Source: Zanthoxylum bungeanum
Lineage: Eukaryota > Streptophyta > Magnoliopsida > Sapindales > Rutaceae
Direction: 5' to 3'
DNA length: 64,000 nucleotides
Assembly (NCBI GenBank): GCA_019454045.1
Contig: SKCR01017725.1
Location: 18,642-82,641 of the forward strand
Shown here: positions 10,613 through 22,509 of the stretch, piece after piece
Layout of the letters: each line of letters begins with the position of its first letter
Position numbering within the stretch: position 1 is the first letter of the stretch
Notes under the pieces: generated by a model
Told to the model about the DNA's origin: nothing
The model's database searches: none
The model's input: only the letters and a program-made list of their open reading frames with translations
Position numbers and translations under genes: made by a program

Positions 10613-13060
10613 ATGTCTGACAACATGTCTTCCTCTGCAAACTCTGCTAGACCTCCGACCCCCCTGTTGAAGAGCTCTCCTCGAGCTCGGGGGCACCAAG
10701 CATAGAGGACCTCGACACTACCCCCACCCCTTCCGAAACTGAACAAGATACTTACCATCAGAGAATTCCTCGAAATGATCCAGAGCCCGGTGATTTTGAC
10801 TGCTAGGCTTTGGACATGGATCGGTAATCCAAAATAACTGAAGACGATCTAGCACTGCTCCGGCAGCGATATGATATTCCGATAGATATTGCCCTTAAAG
10901 TCCATTGTCCATTGGATCATGCTAGTCAACCCGATGAAGGTTCGGTGGCTCTTCTCCCGGCTTTCTTTGAGTGTGGACTCCGACTGCCAATTCAACGTTA
11001 TTTTGCCTGGATGCTGGCCGAGATGGAGATCGCCCCTTGTCAATTAAGCTTTAATGGTTGGAGGATTTTGGCCGGGCTACATGTGATTTGGCGTCGGGCG
11101 GGACTCGGTGAACCCTCTCTTGAAGAAGTGAAGAGGTTGTATCGATTGAAGGCTAACCCAAGAACGCACCATGGTTGGTACTACTTTTCTGCTTACGCTG
11201 ATTCGTCAAACATTGTCGGCAAACTCCCCGACTCCAACAAAAACTTCAAAGATTTATGGTTCTGGGCCATAAGAGAATGGGGACGGGTCCTGAGATCATA
11301 CGAAGAGGAGGTTTCAGTCTCAGACATCTTTAGAGCGGGAGGTTAGGAATCTAACCCTTAGTGTTCCTTCTCTTGATTTTATGATAGGATTCTAATTCCT
11401 TTGACTCTTCCCAGCTTGCTGGAGGGACGCTCCTAAGGTCTCCCATCAGGTCCGGGCGAGGGTACGCTGGGCTCGGCGGTATGCCGACCATTGGAAGAAG
11501 TTGGTTAATGATGAGGCCTTTGTCGAGTCGGGCCTCATTCGGACCGTTCCTCCGAAGGTCCCGGGGCGGATAGGTAGGCTTTGTTAACCTTCTAACCAAT
11601 CCCCTTGTTTGCTTAACATGATAACGACTTGAAATCATTCAGATTCTGGACTGACCACTTCTCTGCCCTTTGCCTTTTGCAGGAATGTCGAAGAGGCCAA
11701 GATACCTTGATCAGTTGTTCGGTACAACAAAGAAAACCGGCCATGTTGGAGCCGGACCCTCTCGGAAACGGCCAGTAACTGTCGAGGCCAGAAAAGTGAC
11801 TGAATAGGCAGCCCCGTCAGCTACCCAAAGCTTATCTCCCCCTTCCAAGGCATCGCCAACAGTTTCCACCCGACCTGCCAGCTCGTCAAAACCTACTAGA
11901 AAAAAGAGGCGTCTGTTCGGGGCAGAGGAAGCCGAGCTGACTCGGGAGGTGGATGAGGAACAAGTCATGAGTAAGAGGCAGCTAATTCGGAATGAGAAGA
12001 AAGTGCCGGAGGGTTCTTCCAAAAAGCAGAAAGACGCCGTGATTCTTGGCGTAGAAGACCTTGGTCAGGACATCAGGGAGGCCACTTCTCATCTGGTGCT
12101 AGCAATCAACGAACTGGCCGAAGCGGTCCCTCCGGTGAAGATTCCGAGATACAAAGATCTCTCTCCGAGGATGTGGTTACGTTGTTGTGCTCCCAGATGG
12201 CCAAGGTAGCCACACTTCTTTTATTCTCATTACGAGTCCATGACTTAGTTTGATTTCTGATTTTCTGTTTCTTCTTGGTAGGCGACCTATCTGGCGGCCA
12301 AGAACAATGATCTCCTCCTAAGCCTTTTATCCGAGGGTGACCAAGCCCGGAGGCTCCAGAACCGACTTACTGAAATGGAGGCCGAGCTGGCCCGTAAAGA
12401 AGAAAACATAAAAAATCTGGAGCTGGCTGCCGTTGAGGCCCATACAATAAATAAAGCTCTCAGGGCCGCCGCCTCTCTAGAGAGGAAAAATGTTGATGCT
12501 GCCAAGAAGGATTTGGAGGCTGCCCAGGCCGACAACATGATCCTACAGGTGGAAGTGCGTAGCGTTGAATCCAAACTGAGGGCCAAAAATGAAGAATTGG
12601 TACGGGCCCGTGACAAGCTTAAGAGGAAGGAAGCTGAGTTGGAGGCCGAGATGGACGCAATCAGACTTGAGGGGGTCGGGGACTGCACCGAGATTATCCC
12701 GATGATATTTCCCAACCTGGATATGGGGCCTATCCATACGGCCATCCGCTTCTGCAAAGGGGAAATCTCACAGTAGGAGTTTCAAAGATGGCTACCCCAT
12801 TATCCCGAAGATGTGATGGATCCCGACCCCATTTTGATCGCCCCAGTACCCCCAGCTCCGGAAGAGGACCGACCTGAGGCTCCTACTCCTGAAGAGAACC
12901 GACATGAGGCTCCTGCTCTGGCCCCAAAGCTGTAATTTTCGGGGCCTCCCAGACCGTCAATGTGGAAGCCACCGTCCCTCCTCCCGAGGCCGAGCCCAAC
13001 CATCTACCACCCGAGCCTATCGAGGAAGAACCAACTGCCCCTGCGCGGGCTGATTTATAG
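10613..13060 (+). pseudogene. Antisense accessory gene of Tat element, 'putative gypsy type transposon' (Transposase_28-like) protein
   Basis: Four exons with matching splice phases can be read: 10613-11341 (donor GAG|GTTAGG), 11415-11573 (acceptor CCCAG, donor ATAG|GTAGGC), 11683-12205 (acceptor TTTTGCAG, donor CAAG|GTAGCC) and 12282-13060. Exon 1 holds the conserved domain (LPAFFECGLRLPIQRYF, LSFNGWRILAGLHVIWRR, THHGWYYFSA). Exon 3 is basic and Ser-rich with KKRR. Exon 4 is a long Ala/Glu/Lys coiled coil (about 12290-12660) and a Pro/Glu-rich tail. The domain is known only from plant transposon-derived proteins, and its function is unknown. It runs opposite to pol. Damage: a frameshift near 10660, stops near 10800-10830, TAG at about 11804, a frameshift near 12150, TAG near 12775 and a frameshift near 12925. 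Confidence 0.72.
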
Positions 13061-13289
13061 GGGGTAACCCGAACGGGGCCCCGTGTAAACCCGAACATAT
13101 TTCACTTTCTTTTGTAATAACTTCTCTCAACTATATTTGTTATATTATATTTTTTACATGTATCCATTCCATTTCTTGTATTTCATAACTTGCTCCGAAT
13201 GCTTCCCTGCAAACAATCACTCACGGCCCGGCAGACCTGAGACGAGAATATGATCTTGCGGTGAGACAAAACCCGCCTCCGAGCTGGGA

Positions 13290-13735
13290 GAAACACTAGG
13301 CTTTGAGAGAGTGTTACGTTCCCAGTCCAACAAGACAGACTCGGTGGGACGTAACCCGACCCCGAGCTGAGAGAAACACTTGGCTCTGGGGGAAATGTTA
13401 CGTCCCCAGTCCAAAAGACAGACTCGGTGGGACATAACCCGACCCCGAGCTGAGTGAAACACTTGGCTATGGGGGAAATGTTATGTCCCCAGTCCAAAAG
13501 ATAGACTCGGTGGGACGTAACCCGACCCCGATATGAGAGAAACAAAACTGGCCTCGGCGGAATGAATCCAGCCCCGAGCCGAATAACCAAGTGGCCTCGG
13601 CAGAATGAATCCAGCCCCGAGCCGATTACTCAAGTATCGGCCTCGGCGGAACGAATCCAGCCCCGAGCCGATTAATCAAGTATTGGCCTCGGCGGAACGA
13701 ATCCAGCCCCGAGCCGATTAATCCTTGGGACTTAT
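13290..13735. repeat. Two minisatellite arrays in the 3' UTR of the Tat element
   Basis: Bases 13290-13545 hold three copies of an about 78-bp unit (GACAGACTCGGTGGGACGTA, CCCCGAGCTGAGAGAAACAC). Bases 13550-13735 hold four copies of an about 45-bp unit (GGCCTCGGCGGAATGAATCC, AGCCCCGAGCCGA). They lie between pol and the antisense gene. Tandem repeats in this position are a known feature of Tat-lineage elements and can seed satellites. Confidence 0.8.
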
Positions 13736-14002
13736 TCGGAAGGGAAGTGAATCAACCTTTGAAGCCCTATCGAACTTGGCATGGGCGTCCCCTTGCCAGA
13801 CCCTCGAAAGACAAAAACAAAACTTTCGAAAATAAAATCAAAAAATGGGGAGTGACTCGAACAGAAACATTTTGCAAGTGTAAACAACGGCACGAATACC
13901 TCAAAACAGCGTTCTGTCCGAGGTCTTCAAAACACAATTTTGAATCTTTCAATTCAGAGTCCCGGCGAACCAGGATTCGGATCAAAGTGCGTTTAGAATG
14001 GT

Positions 14003-14310
14003 AAGGGCACATTCCTCTATACGTTAGGTCATTATGGAGCCTGTGTTTCGTTCGAGGGCTCCTCCTTACAACGCTGGAGAAAACATACGCCATGAGGGTG
14101 TAATCCTTCCTCGTGCTATGCTTCTCACAGACCCGAATGACCTAATGGGTAGGGATCAAAGAGTGTCCGAAACATTAAGGGCACGTTCCTCCTTATGTTT
14201 GGCAACACTAGAGCAAGCAAACGCCACGAGGGCATAATCCCTCCCCGTGCTATGCTTCTCATGGATCCAAATGACCAAATAGGTAGGGATCAAATAGTGT
14301 CAAAGAGTAT
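14003..14310. repeat. Tandem duplication next to the Tat pol end
   Basis: Two copies of a segment with AAGGGCACGTTCCTC, GCCACGAGGGCATAATCC and CGTGCTATGCTTCTCA, followed by AAATAGGTAGGGATCAAA, begin near 14003 and 14182. No gene is present. This stretch occupies the place where the integrase region would be expected. Confidence 0.65.
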
Positions 14311-14329
14311 GCCTCACAGTTGTTTTCCC

Positions 14330-16011
14330 GACCGACTTGCTCAAAATGTATGTTTCCCATTTTCCCCCACCAACTTTTTCACCTCAGCCAAATAGGCTAT
14401 CATACTCGGCTCCCTGGCTCGAAATTCTCCCTTCAGCTGCTAAACAGCCAGCTGAGAGTCGCTTCTTACAACTACGTCGTGGACGCCCATCACCGTGCAT
14501 AACCTTAAACCGGCTAAAATTGCCTCATACTCTGCCTCATTGTTTGTGGCCTCGAAGGCGGATCTCAAGGCGAACAATACTTCTTCACCTTTACCGTTTT
14601 TCAATACGATTTCGGCCCCATTACCTTGTGAGCTGGCAGATCCGTCTACTGACATCTCCCATTTGTCTTCCCCCACGGTCAAAATTTGGGGTTTTGTGAA
14701 TTCAGCAACAAAGTCTGCCAGAGCCTGCCCTTTTACCGCTGCCATTGGGAGGTAAGAAATGTCGTATTCACTCAACTCTACCGACCATTTCATTAACCTG
14801 CCCGAGACCTCTGGTTTCTGCAGAATCTACCTCAAAGGATAATCGGTGTAAACCCCAATAGGATGGGCCTGGAAGTAAGGTCGTAATTTCCGGGCCGCAG
14901 TGATTAATGACAAGGTGACCAACTCATGTGTTGGATATCTGGTCTCAGCATCTAATAAAGCTTTACTAACATAATACACTGGCCTTTGGACTTTATCGGC
15001 CTCTTGCTCCAATACTGTACTCACTGCATGCTCCGAAACAGCTAAATATAAGTATAAGGTCTCACATAGGGACAGCTTTGCTAGAAGTGGGGGATGCGTC
15101 AGGTATTATTTTAACTGCAGGAAGGCCTCCTCGCATTCTGGCGTCCAGTTGACTTCCTTTTTTGCCTTCTTGACGACTTTAAAGAAGAGGTGGCACTTGT
15201 CGGTTGCTCGGGAAATAAATCGATTGAGCGCAGCCACCCTACCAGTCAGGCTTTGCACTTCTTTTATCGTCCTGGGAGATTTTAAGTCCAGTACGACTTG
15301 AATTTTCTGTGGGTTTACTTCTATGCCTCGGGAGCTTACCATATAGCCCAAAAACTTTCCCGAGGCCACTCCGAAAGCACACTTCTCCGGGTTGAGTTTT
15401 AAATTATGCTTCCTCAGTAATTCAAAGGTTTTCTTCAGATTGGCCACGTGACACCTTGGCTCCTTATACATTGTTATCATATCATCAACATATACCAGCA
15501 TTGATGCGCCGATGAGTGGCTTGAAAATCTTGTTCACCTGCCTCTGAAAGGTTGCCCCCGTATTTTTCAATCCGAAGGGCATTACTTTATAACAGTAAAG
15601 CCCCTGATCGGTAACAAAGGTCGTCTTCTCCTCGTCCTCAAGATGCATCTTAACCTGGTTATATCCCGAGAAGGCATCCATAAAGCTTAGCAGTCTCTGG
15701 CAGGCCATCGAATCCACCAACTGATCTACGTTTGGTAGTGGGAAGCTGTCTTTCGGGCACGCTTTGTTGAGGTCGGTGAAATCCACGCACATCCTTCACT
15801 TTCCATTGGATTTATTTACTAATACCACATTCGATACCCACTCCGAGTATTTCACTTCTCTGATAAAACCGGATTTCAACAGTTTTTCTACCTCGGCAGC
15901 CATTGCCCTGCACCGTTCCTGGTTAAAGGTTCTTCTTTTTTTCTTGTCCGGTTTGTGTGATGGGTTTACTGCCAAACGATGATTGATGAACTTCGGATCA
16001 ATCCCGGGCAT
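14330..16011 (-). pseudogene. Tat element RT, RNase H and archaeal-type RNase H
   Basis: From 16011 down the minus strand reads KSGFIREVKYSEWVSNVVLV, CVDFTDLNKACPKDSFPLP, MPFGLKNTGATFQ and the catalytic YVDDM (about 15480), then the gypsy RNase H with YYVSKALLDAETRYP. A second RNase H follows with MSVDGSA, NNEAEYEAILAGL and RSDSQLAV (14440-14700). The tandem of a gypsy and an archaeal-type RNase H is diagnostic for the Tat lineage. Breaks occur near 15792, 15070-15106 and at 14437 (stop). No integrase follows. Confidence 0.9.
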
Positions 16012-16023
16012 ATCATCGTGCCC

Positions 16024-17076
16024 TCATGCAAAGATGTCCGGGTACTCATTTAGACACTTCAGCAGGTCATGTTTCAGGACCTCGTCTAATTCTCCCCCTA
16101 TTTTTACACTCTTCCCAGGTCCGAAAAGTTCTATCACTTCTAATTCTTCGACTGCCCCTAGCCGGGCAACTTTCTTTAGCCGAGGACCCGGATCCTTACT
16201 TGCTTCTTCCCCATCTTCATTCCCTTGCCTTTTTCGGGTACCCGCTTCAATGCAGAGGGTTTCCCGTGAGAGGGTGGCAAAACAGCTCCGAGCCATCTTC
16301 TGACTCCCTCGCACGATTCCAATCCCTTCCCGGGTGGGGAACTTCAACTTTAAGTAATAGCAAGACATTGCAGCCTTTATCTTCATCATGAAAGGCCGAC
16401 CGACAATGACTTGGTAACTACTCATGCAATCCACCACCGTGAAATTTATCATAATCGTCCGAGTCTGGGGACGGGTTCTGATCGTCATTGCCAATTGTAT
16501 CCTTCCCAATGGGACGACTATTGAGCCCCCGAAGCCGTATAGGGGAGTCCCATCATCGGTTAGAGTCGCATACTCCACACCAAGGCCGTCCAAAGCCTCA
16601 TTGGAGATTATATCCACTGCACTCCCGGGATCCACTAGGATTCTGTCTACCTCAGAACAGCCGATTGTCGCCTTGATTATTAATGCATCATCGTGGGGGA
16701 AACTCAACCCTCGAGCATCCTTATCCGTGAACATTATTGGCACTGACCGACCACCTTGTATTTCCGAGGCCCGTTCTGTTTCTAACACTTCCAACCACCG
16801 AGCCCGACTATAGTTTTTTCTTGACCGGTTAGAGTCCCCGGCCAGTGTCTTCCCCTCTGAGATGATATTCACCTGTCGGCAATGTGCTCTCTGCCTGGCC
16901 GTCATAACTTCATGGTCAATATAATTATTCAAGTACCCATTCCGCGTCAGGTCTTCCATTTGCTCCCGCAAGTCTTTGCATCCATCTGTCATATGTCCCC
17001 TCAAATTATGATGCAAGCAATATGATTTTTTATTCCTCATGTCTGGCGGGAATCTCCTGAGGTCAGGTTCTATCAA
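16024..17076 (-). pseudogene. Tat element Gag C-terminus and protease
   Basis: An open stretch of 350 residues contains the Gag Cys/His block YCLHHNLRGHMTDGC near its start. The aspartic protease follows, with RILVDPGSAVDIIS in place of the usual D-T/G-G-S active site and GFGGSIVVPLG further on. The protease matures Gag-Pol. The Pro after the catalytic Asp may be a mutation. The frame continues to 16024 (NEYPDIFA), the normal link to RT, which then goes on in another frame. Confidence 0.85.
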
Positions 17077-17217
17077 GAGACCTTTTCCCTATATTTCCAT
17101 GACGATTTTCCCTAGTGGTTTATTCAGAGGAATGTATGCCTCTTCCCCGGCCACATGGTTCACCTGGGTCGAGATTCTATTTTCCCGGTCATCCCCAGGT
17201 ACCGGCTTGAATTCCCT

Positions 17218-18288
17218 TCACCTCGGGGGTGGTTTTTTGAACTCCATGTCTGGCCTACGAGGAGCTTCTGCCCTCATCGTCCTCTCTCTGATAGATGTCC
17301 CCCTCCGGGTAATTCTCTCCTCATCTTCCAACAAAACAAACTTCCGGGCTGTTTCCAGAGCGGCGGCATAATCTGGTGTACCTTGGATCCTCAGGTGAGT
17401 CCACAGCTTTCCGATCTTCAAGGCCCCCTTCAAACTTTCCAGGGCTTCGAGCGATTCATATCCCCTGACCTCGAGAACCATGTTATGGTACCGTTCAATG
17501 AAAGCCTTCAAGGGCTCATCGTCCCCATGCTTCACGAGCCTCAATTCCCCAATTATCTTTTTTGGGACGCAGGCCCCTTTGAAGTGCCGAACAAATGACT
17601 TCCTGAGTTGTGCGAAGCTACCGATGCTCCATGGGGCTAGACTTCTGAACCACAGAATGGCAGACCCACCTAAGGTTAGGGGGAATACTTTTTAAACGGC
17701 ATCCCCTACCACCCATTGGACCTCCATCAATAGGACAAAACCCTCGATATGGGATTTTGGATCAGTATGGCCTTTGTAGGGCGTCATGGACGGCATGTTG
17801 AACCGTCTTGGGAACTTTACCGACCTTATTTCTTCTGTGAAGGGAGATTCAACCTCACCTTCCCGAGCATCTCCCGTGTCAGTTTTGAGGTTGACTCCCC
17901 ACTTGGCCATTTCTTTTCTTAGCCAAGATCTTATATTGCCAACTGTGTAACCATGCCGCCTCCCGCAGCCTTTTTCGAGTCTGTCACCCCGGGTGCGGCG
18001 TTCCTCATGACTTGAGATTTCCCGTCCAGTTTCACTATACTTCATGTCTCCCCTTCTGGTGTTGCGGGGGCTATCATAGGAAGAATCTGGTGACTGTCTC
18101 CCCTCTTCTTCTTCCCACATATCCTCCGTTTGTAAATCTTTTTCTACCACTACGGACCTCATCCCGTAGGGACCCTTCCTCCTAAGTTCATCGTCTTCGC
18201 TCTTATCTGCAACCCTTTTTCCTTCCGCTATTTCACTTCTCCTCCGACTGGTTCTGGCTTCTAGTCTCTCATTATTCGTCTCTTCCAT
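17218..18288 (-). pseudogene. gag: Tat element gag
   Basis: The N-terminal half (17692-18288) is highly charged (Arg/Glu-rich) and ends in the start of the capsid domain (FNMPSMTPYKGHTDPKSHIE). After a stop near 17692, the capsid domain continues in 17218-17600 with LVKHGDDEPLKAFIERYHNM. Gag forms the particle. It is broken by the stop near 17692 and by further stops near 17217 and 17090 before the zinc block. It starts about 165 bases after the primer site, which is normal. Confidence 0.85.
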
Positions 18289-18454
18289 CCTCTACAGCCT
18301 GTCCATCATGGATTTCTAAAGGTTTTGATTTTCCTCCCTATCTTTCCTCATATTTTCCTCCAACTTCTTCATCCATTCCGCTGTTGAACTCCCTGACGAC
18401 CGGTGATTTCCATCTTCTGCCATCGTCTTACCATGCGAGATGCTTTTCATTGAT

Positions 18455-18472
18455 TCCCCACAGACGGCGCCA
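18455..18472 (-). other. Primer binding site of the Tat element
   Basis: On the minus strand TGGCGCCGTCTGTGGGGA begins two bases after the LTR end. This site is widespread in Tat-lineage elements and fixes the element's direction as leftward. Confidence 0.85.
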
Positions 18473-18474
18473 AA

Positions 18475-19184
18475 TGTTGACGGCTTATTTCGGTCTCAGG
18501 GGCAATAAGGGTTTTTTACTCCCGAGACAATCCTCATTCAACTGTGAATTTGTTTTATTTATGGGAAACCAAAAGCAAATTTGGCAAAAGATAGATAAAT
18601 ACACTAATCAGTAAAGAGATTTAACGTGGTTCGGCGGATCAAATCCAGCCTACATCCACGGGCACAGAACGGACGATGTTTTATTACCGAAATATGTTTC
18701 TCTGATCTGTTTTGTGTTTACAAGTCTAATTTTCTTTTGTTCTCTTTTCAACCCTCCCTCACAAGCACGTTTTCCCTTCCTATTTATAATAGCAAAGAAA
18801 TTGTTTTCCTTTTCCCATAAGAATTCTTAGTCGAAACTACCTTCACTTCCTTTATCATATTAGGACACTGACTTATCAACTTTTCCCCATGAAAGTAGGA
18901 TAACTTATCTTCTTCTCCGTAAGAATATGGAGCATATCTCGCCATATTCTCGGTCTTCATGAGGTCGGTCAGAATGGTCTTTTGAACTGAGAATGCTGCT
19001 ATCGTTATGATAACGCCCGACTATCCGGTCTGGAGTGGTCGGTTACCGATCATAAAGTGCTCGACCCCTTACTATTGGCTTTTAGTGGTCGGGTCGGCAT
19101 TAATGATCTTGACTAAGAAGGGAATTACCTTTTTACCCTTACTGTACTGCTTAAATATCATTGGGCCTGAAAATACCGCCAACA
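18475..19184 (-). repeat. 5' LTR of the Tat element (710 bp)
   Basis: The plus-strand ends are TGTTGACGG and CCGCCAACA, an inverted-repeat pair. The sequence after it is AGAGA, a possible target duplication, but the partner cannot be checked because the left LTR is lost. The interior is AT-rich without genes. Confidence 0.75.
18781..18788 (-). promoter_or_regulatory. TATA box of the Tat LTR
   Basis: TATAAATA on the minus strand in the context GCTATTATAAATAGGAAGG. It lies about 310 bases before the primer site, so it would drive the gag-pol transcript leftward. Confidence 0.6.
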
Positions 19185-20813
19185 AGAGATTTAGGTATCC
19201 ATGTGAGTAAGTCATGATTCCTAAGACTTTGGCCAAAACCGATCACCTAGGGTGGATCACATATACCAAAATAGTATTATGATTAGTCGTAAAAAATCGT
19301 GGACATGTAGACAATATGAGATGTGCGTCTGGGAAACTTGACGGTGTAATCTCGACTTGTATAGTTCAGAAAAGTCGTATGTGTTCTTCGCGAATTCAGA
19401 GGTGGTCGAATTATGTACATATAAGCTTGACTTATATGAAGAACGTGTCTGGACTTAGAGAGTCCCATAATATAAAGTGTACTTGTTGGGCACTTGGATA
19501 ACCGATAATAATTGATAATAAATAATAATTGATATTATAATTATCAATTAAAATATTTAAGTGTTATTAGATAACATTAATTATTTAGTTTGAACCAATT
19601 GGATTAATCCAAAATCACACAAGGGCTTTATTGTAATTTTATAAATATCTCTACTATTGGAGAATATTTTGGTAATGATAAAATATGTAATAATATGTGT
19701 ATTTATCTTGATTTAATTGGATTAAATCAAAATGATAGATAATGAACTAATCAATTGGTTAAACTTTGTCTTGATTTAATTGGATTAAATCAAAGTTATA
19801 GACAAATGTGATTAGTCACACCTAATTATACATATTTGGACAAATTGGATTAAGCCCACTTAAAAGTTGATTTGAACTTTTATTAATTAAAAATTACATA
19901 GATTCACTATAAAAGGCAAGCTTGAGCAAGTTTTTAATAAGCTTAAGAAAGTTAAGCTTGAGAAAGCTAAAGCAAGTAAGTATTAGAGATATTAGCCTAA
20001 GTAAAAGAAGTGTTTAGAGAATCTTTGAAAGTTCCCTATTTTTTTTAACAAGGAGAAGAAGATTGGATCTTGGAATCAAGCTTGCTAGGTAAGTATGATC
20101 TTCTATAAAGCTATGTTTTCATTAGTAAGTTATCATTAGTGAAACATATAGTGATGTATTATGTATTGGATACATAATAACATAGCTTGAAGTTGAAAGT
20201 AGACTAATGAATTTTGTATGGATGCTTTAGAAGATAAACACAATATGTGTGATTGAGTCAAAATGTTTATGTTGGACATAAATATAAAATTAGAGTTTGA
20301 AACTCTAGATGATAGCTTGGCCATCTTTGAGTGACCTACAATTGTTCATGAGTCATTTCATTATGGGATTCTATTTTCGTTTGTGTTTTGATTAAAAAAA
20401 ATACATATATATATATATAGAATATATAGATGTTTGTTATAAAACATGTGTTGAGGTTGGTTTTGAAATTTTAATTATTTTGGTGTTCTTAAAAGTGTTT
20501 AAGGATATTTTTTTTGAAAACTCGAGGCTGCTACGCAAGATGCTTTCTTGTGCAAGCAAGATGAGCATGCTTGCGCAACATATGCAACCTGCGCAAGTGT
20601 GCGCTACGCGCTAGGCGCCCACCATGTGCATGACCCTATTTTTTCTCTTGTTTTGGTTTTCCGGACTCCGATTTTTCTCTATATACTCGTAATGGAATAT
20701 AGTATTCCATTAAAATATTTAAAAATACACCCATGCTCAATTACCATGGGTTCGGCCCATTTCCTCTGCGTGGGCACCGATCCGATATTAGGGGTCCCAC
20801 AACCGCCCCAACA
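19185..20813 (+). repeat. Copia-2 5' LTR, 5'-truncated
   Basis: It ends CCCCAACA just before a decayed Met-tRNA primer site. The segment 19416-19500 (TGTCTGGACTTAGAGAGTCC, GGGCACTTGGATAA) matches the Copia-3 LTR near 29710-29775, so the two are related families. The left end was lost where the Tat element lies. It contains a TATA box and long AT-rich stretches (19500-19900) and no gene. Confidence 0.72.
19918..19925 (+). promoter_or_regulatory. TATA box of Copia-2 LTR
   Basis: TATAAAAG in the context TTCACTATAAAAGGCAAGC, about 900 bases before the LTR end. This is the clearest TATA box in the window, with the typical plant flanks (CACTATAAAAGG). Confidence 0.65.
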
Positions 20814-20816
20814 GAA

Positions 20817-20828
20817 TGATATCAAAAA
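20817..20828 (+). other. Decayed primer binding site of Copia-2
   Basis: TGATATCAAAAA lies three bases after the LTR end where Copia-3 has TGGTATCAGAGC. All differences but one are G-to-A, as expected for cytosine deamination on the other strand. The internal region then runs to 20965, where Athila-1 is inserted, and resumes at 59767. Confidence 0.6.
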
Positions 20829-20965
20829 GGTCTTAACCACACAACACATGTTACATGTTTGACATGTATTTGAATTTATGCCTTTGTAATTTTAATTTAA
20901 TTATGCATAAGTCATATTGGATATGCATTATATGTTTCAAATCAAAATTTTTATTTTCACCCAAG

Positions 20966-22230
20966 TGACACGCTCAAAAAATGGTCTTTTACTCCCAAGT
21001 ATAAGAGTGTCGAAGTCATAAATTAACCCGGTAAGTCCGGGGTCGATCCACAGAGAAAAGATTTAGCAAAATAGAATGATGAGTAATGCGAAAAAGAAAT
21101 GTTTGATTTGTTGAAGTTTGGTGACTTTTAGATTTAAATGCAATAATTAAATGAACTGCTGGAGTTAGGGGATCCACTTTTAACCTTTGAACTTAGAAAT
21201 CTCGCTTAACTATAATATATAAATTGCCATTTAGCCAATTGATTTATCTCTGGACTTAAGTATGCCAATATAAAGAACCAGCCATAAAGGCGGTAGTCAT
21301 TTATGTCAATAATCAATCCTGCCAAGGTACTAAGTATGCCAAAAATATAAAAACCAGTCATAAAGGCGGTAATACCATTTGTTTATAACAAGTCCAACCA
21401 AGGTACTTAATTATGCCAAAATCGTAACCATCCATAAAGGCGGTAGAAAGATAAAACCAGCCATAAATGTGGTAGAAAGATTGTCAATAATTAATCTAGA
21501 TCTAAATCAAGTTTTAATCATTAGATTTCAATTTATTTATTATAATAGAAGCTAGTTTAATCTATATTGTCATTATAAAAGCTTCACCCTTACCCCAGCA
21601 GAAAGAAATCAGCTACTAATTTTGTAATTAAACATACTCGTAATTTTATTACTGAAAGAAAAAGACATTACAAAAAGCTTTAAGTAAATAAACAAACAAG
21701 ACACTCTCTCTTTAAGATCAACAGAGGAATCAGGAAAGAAAGTATGAAAATTTCTTATGCTGGACGCTCATATTTATAGGCAAATTTGGTCGGCGCGTCA
21801 CGATGCCAATTGCTTCATGCGTCGCGACATGAGTGCCACATTGGGGACACGTGTAATAGAATGGCAAGTTCGGTGTTGTCTTTGTTTTATTAGGCTCGTC
21901 ACGACGTGAGTAGATTCCACGCGTCGTGACGTGAGTGCCACGATAGGGACATGTGTTAAGAGAATGGCACGTCGCGACGCGATGTAATTTTCGTGTCGCG
22001 ACGCAGAATCTGATTTATGTTTTTGCCTTTTTCAAGTCTGGTTTGTGTCCTGTCGAGCTTCCAAACAGTATTTTACCTATCAAATAACATAAAATAACAC
22101 ATTAAAAATACTCAAAGCATAACTTAAAATATTATTTCACAAATATGTCAATTTAAGGGGATTAGTGAAACTATAAGTGTAAAATGATTGACATATCGTA
22201 TAATAAATATGCACTTTTTAGTATTCATCA
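20966..22230 (-). repeat. Athila-1 3' LTR (1265 bp)
   Basis: It is homologous along its length to 58432-59766. It contains a TATA box (21771-21778, minus) and four copies of a module with AACCAGCCATAAAGGCGGTA (21270-21480). GC-rich CACGTCGCGACG-type palindromes lie at 21790-22010. The PPT-like GTTGGGGGGTG (minus strand, 22231-22241) borders it. No gene. Confidence 0.88.
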
Positions 22231-22509
22231 CACCCCCCAACTAGCTTTTACTAGTCCTTGGTAATTCAGCGGAATCTAAAAGAAAAATTCTTATCTAAGT
22301 CAACAATTATTTTCTTTCTTTCTAAATGATCAAATAAATGACTTTTCCTATACTTTTTATCATTCTTCCATATACTCATAAAATAAGGTATTAATCAATA
22401 TATTGTGCCCACAATATCACATGTATTTGTTGAAAAGAGAGTAATATTTTTGTCCTAAAATTGTATTAGAGTTTACACATTTTGGCAGTGAAAGTCTATT
22501 TATAAATAT

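Larger units (their letters stand above)
9860..19184 (-). mobile_element. Tat/Retand-type Ty3/gypsy element, left LTR missing, integrase deleted
   Basis: On the minus strand from the right: LTR (18475-19184), primer site, gag, protease, RT, RNase H, archaeal-type RNase H. Tandem repeats follow, and then a multi-exon gene on the opposite strand. This layout is known from Tat-lineage elements, which often carry an extra open frame downstream of pol, sometimes antisense. No integrase motif was found below 14330, where it should lie, and no second LTR at the left edge. The left border near 9860 is therefore approximate, and the element was truncated. Confidence 0.82.

Noticed and set aside
12375..12776. 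A long coiled-coil protein resembling myosin or kinesin tails
   Set aside because: It is the last exon of the transposon-derived antisense gene. Coiled-coil composition alone gives such resemblance.
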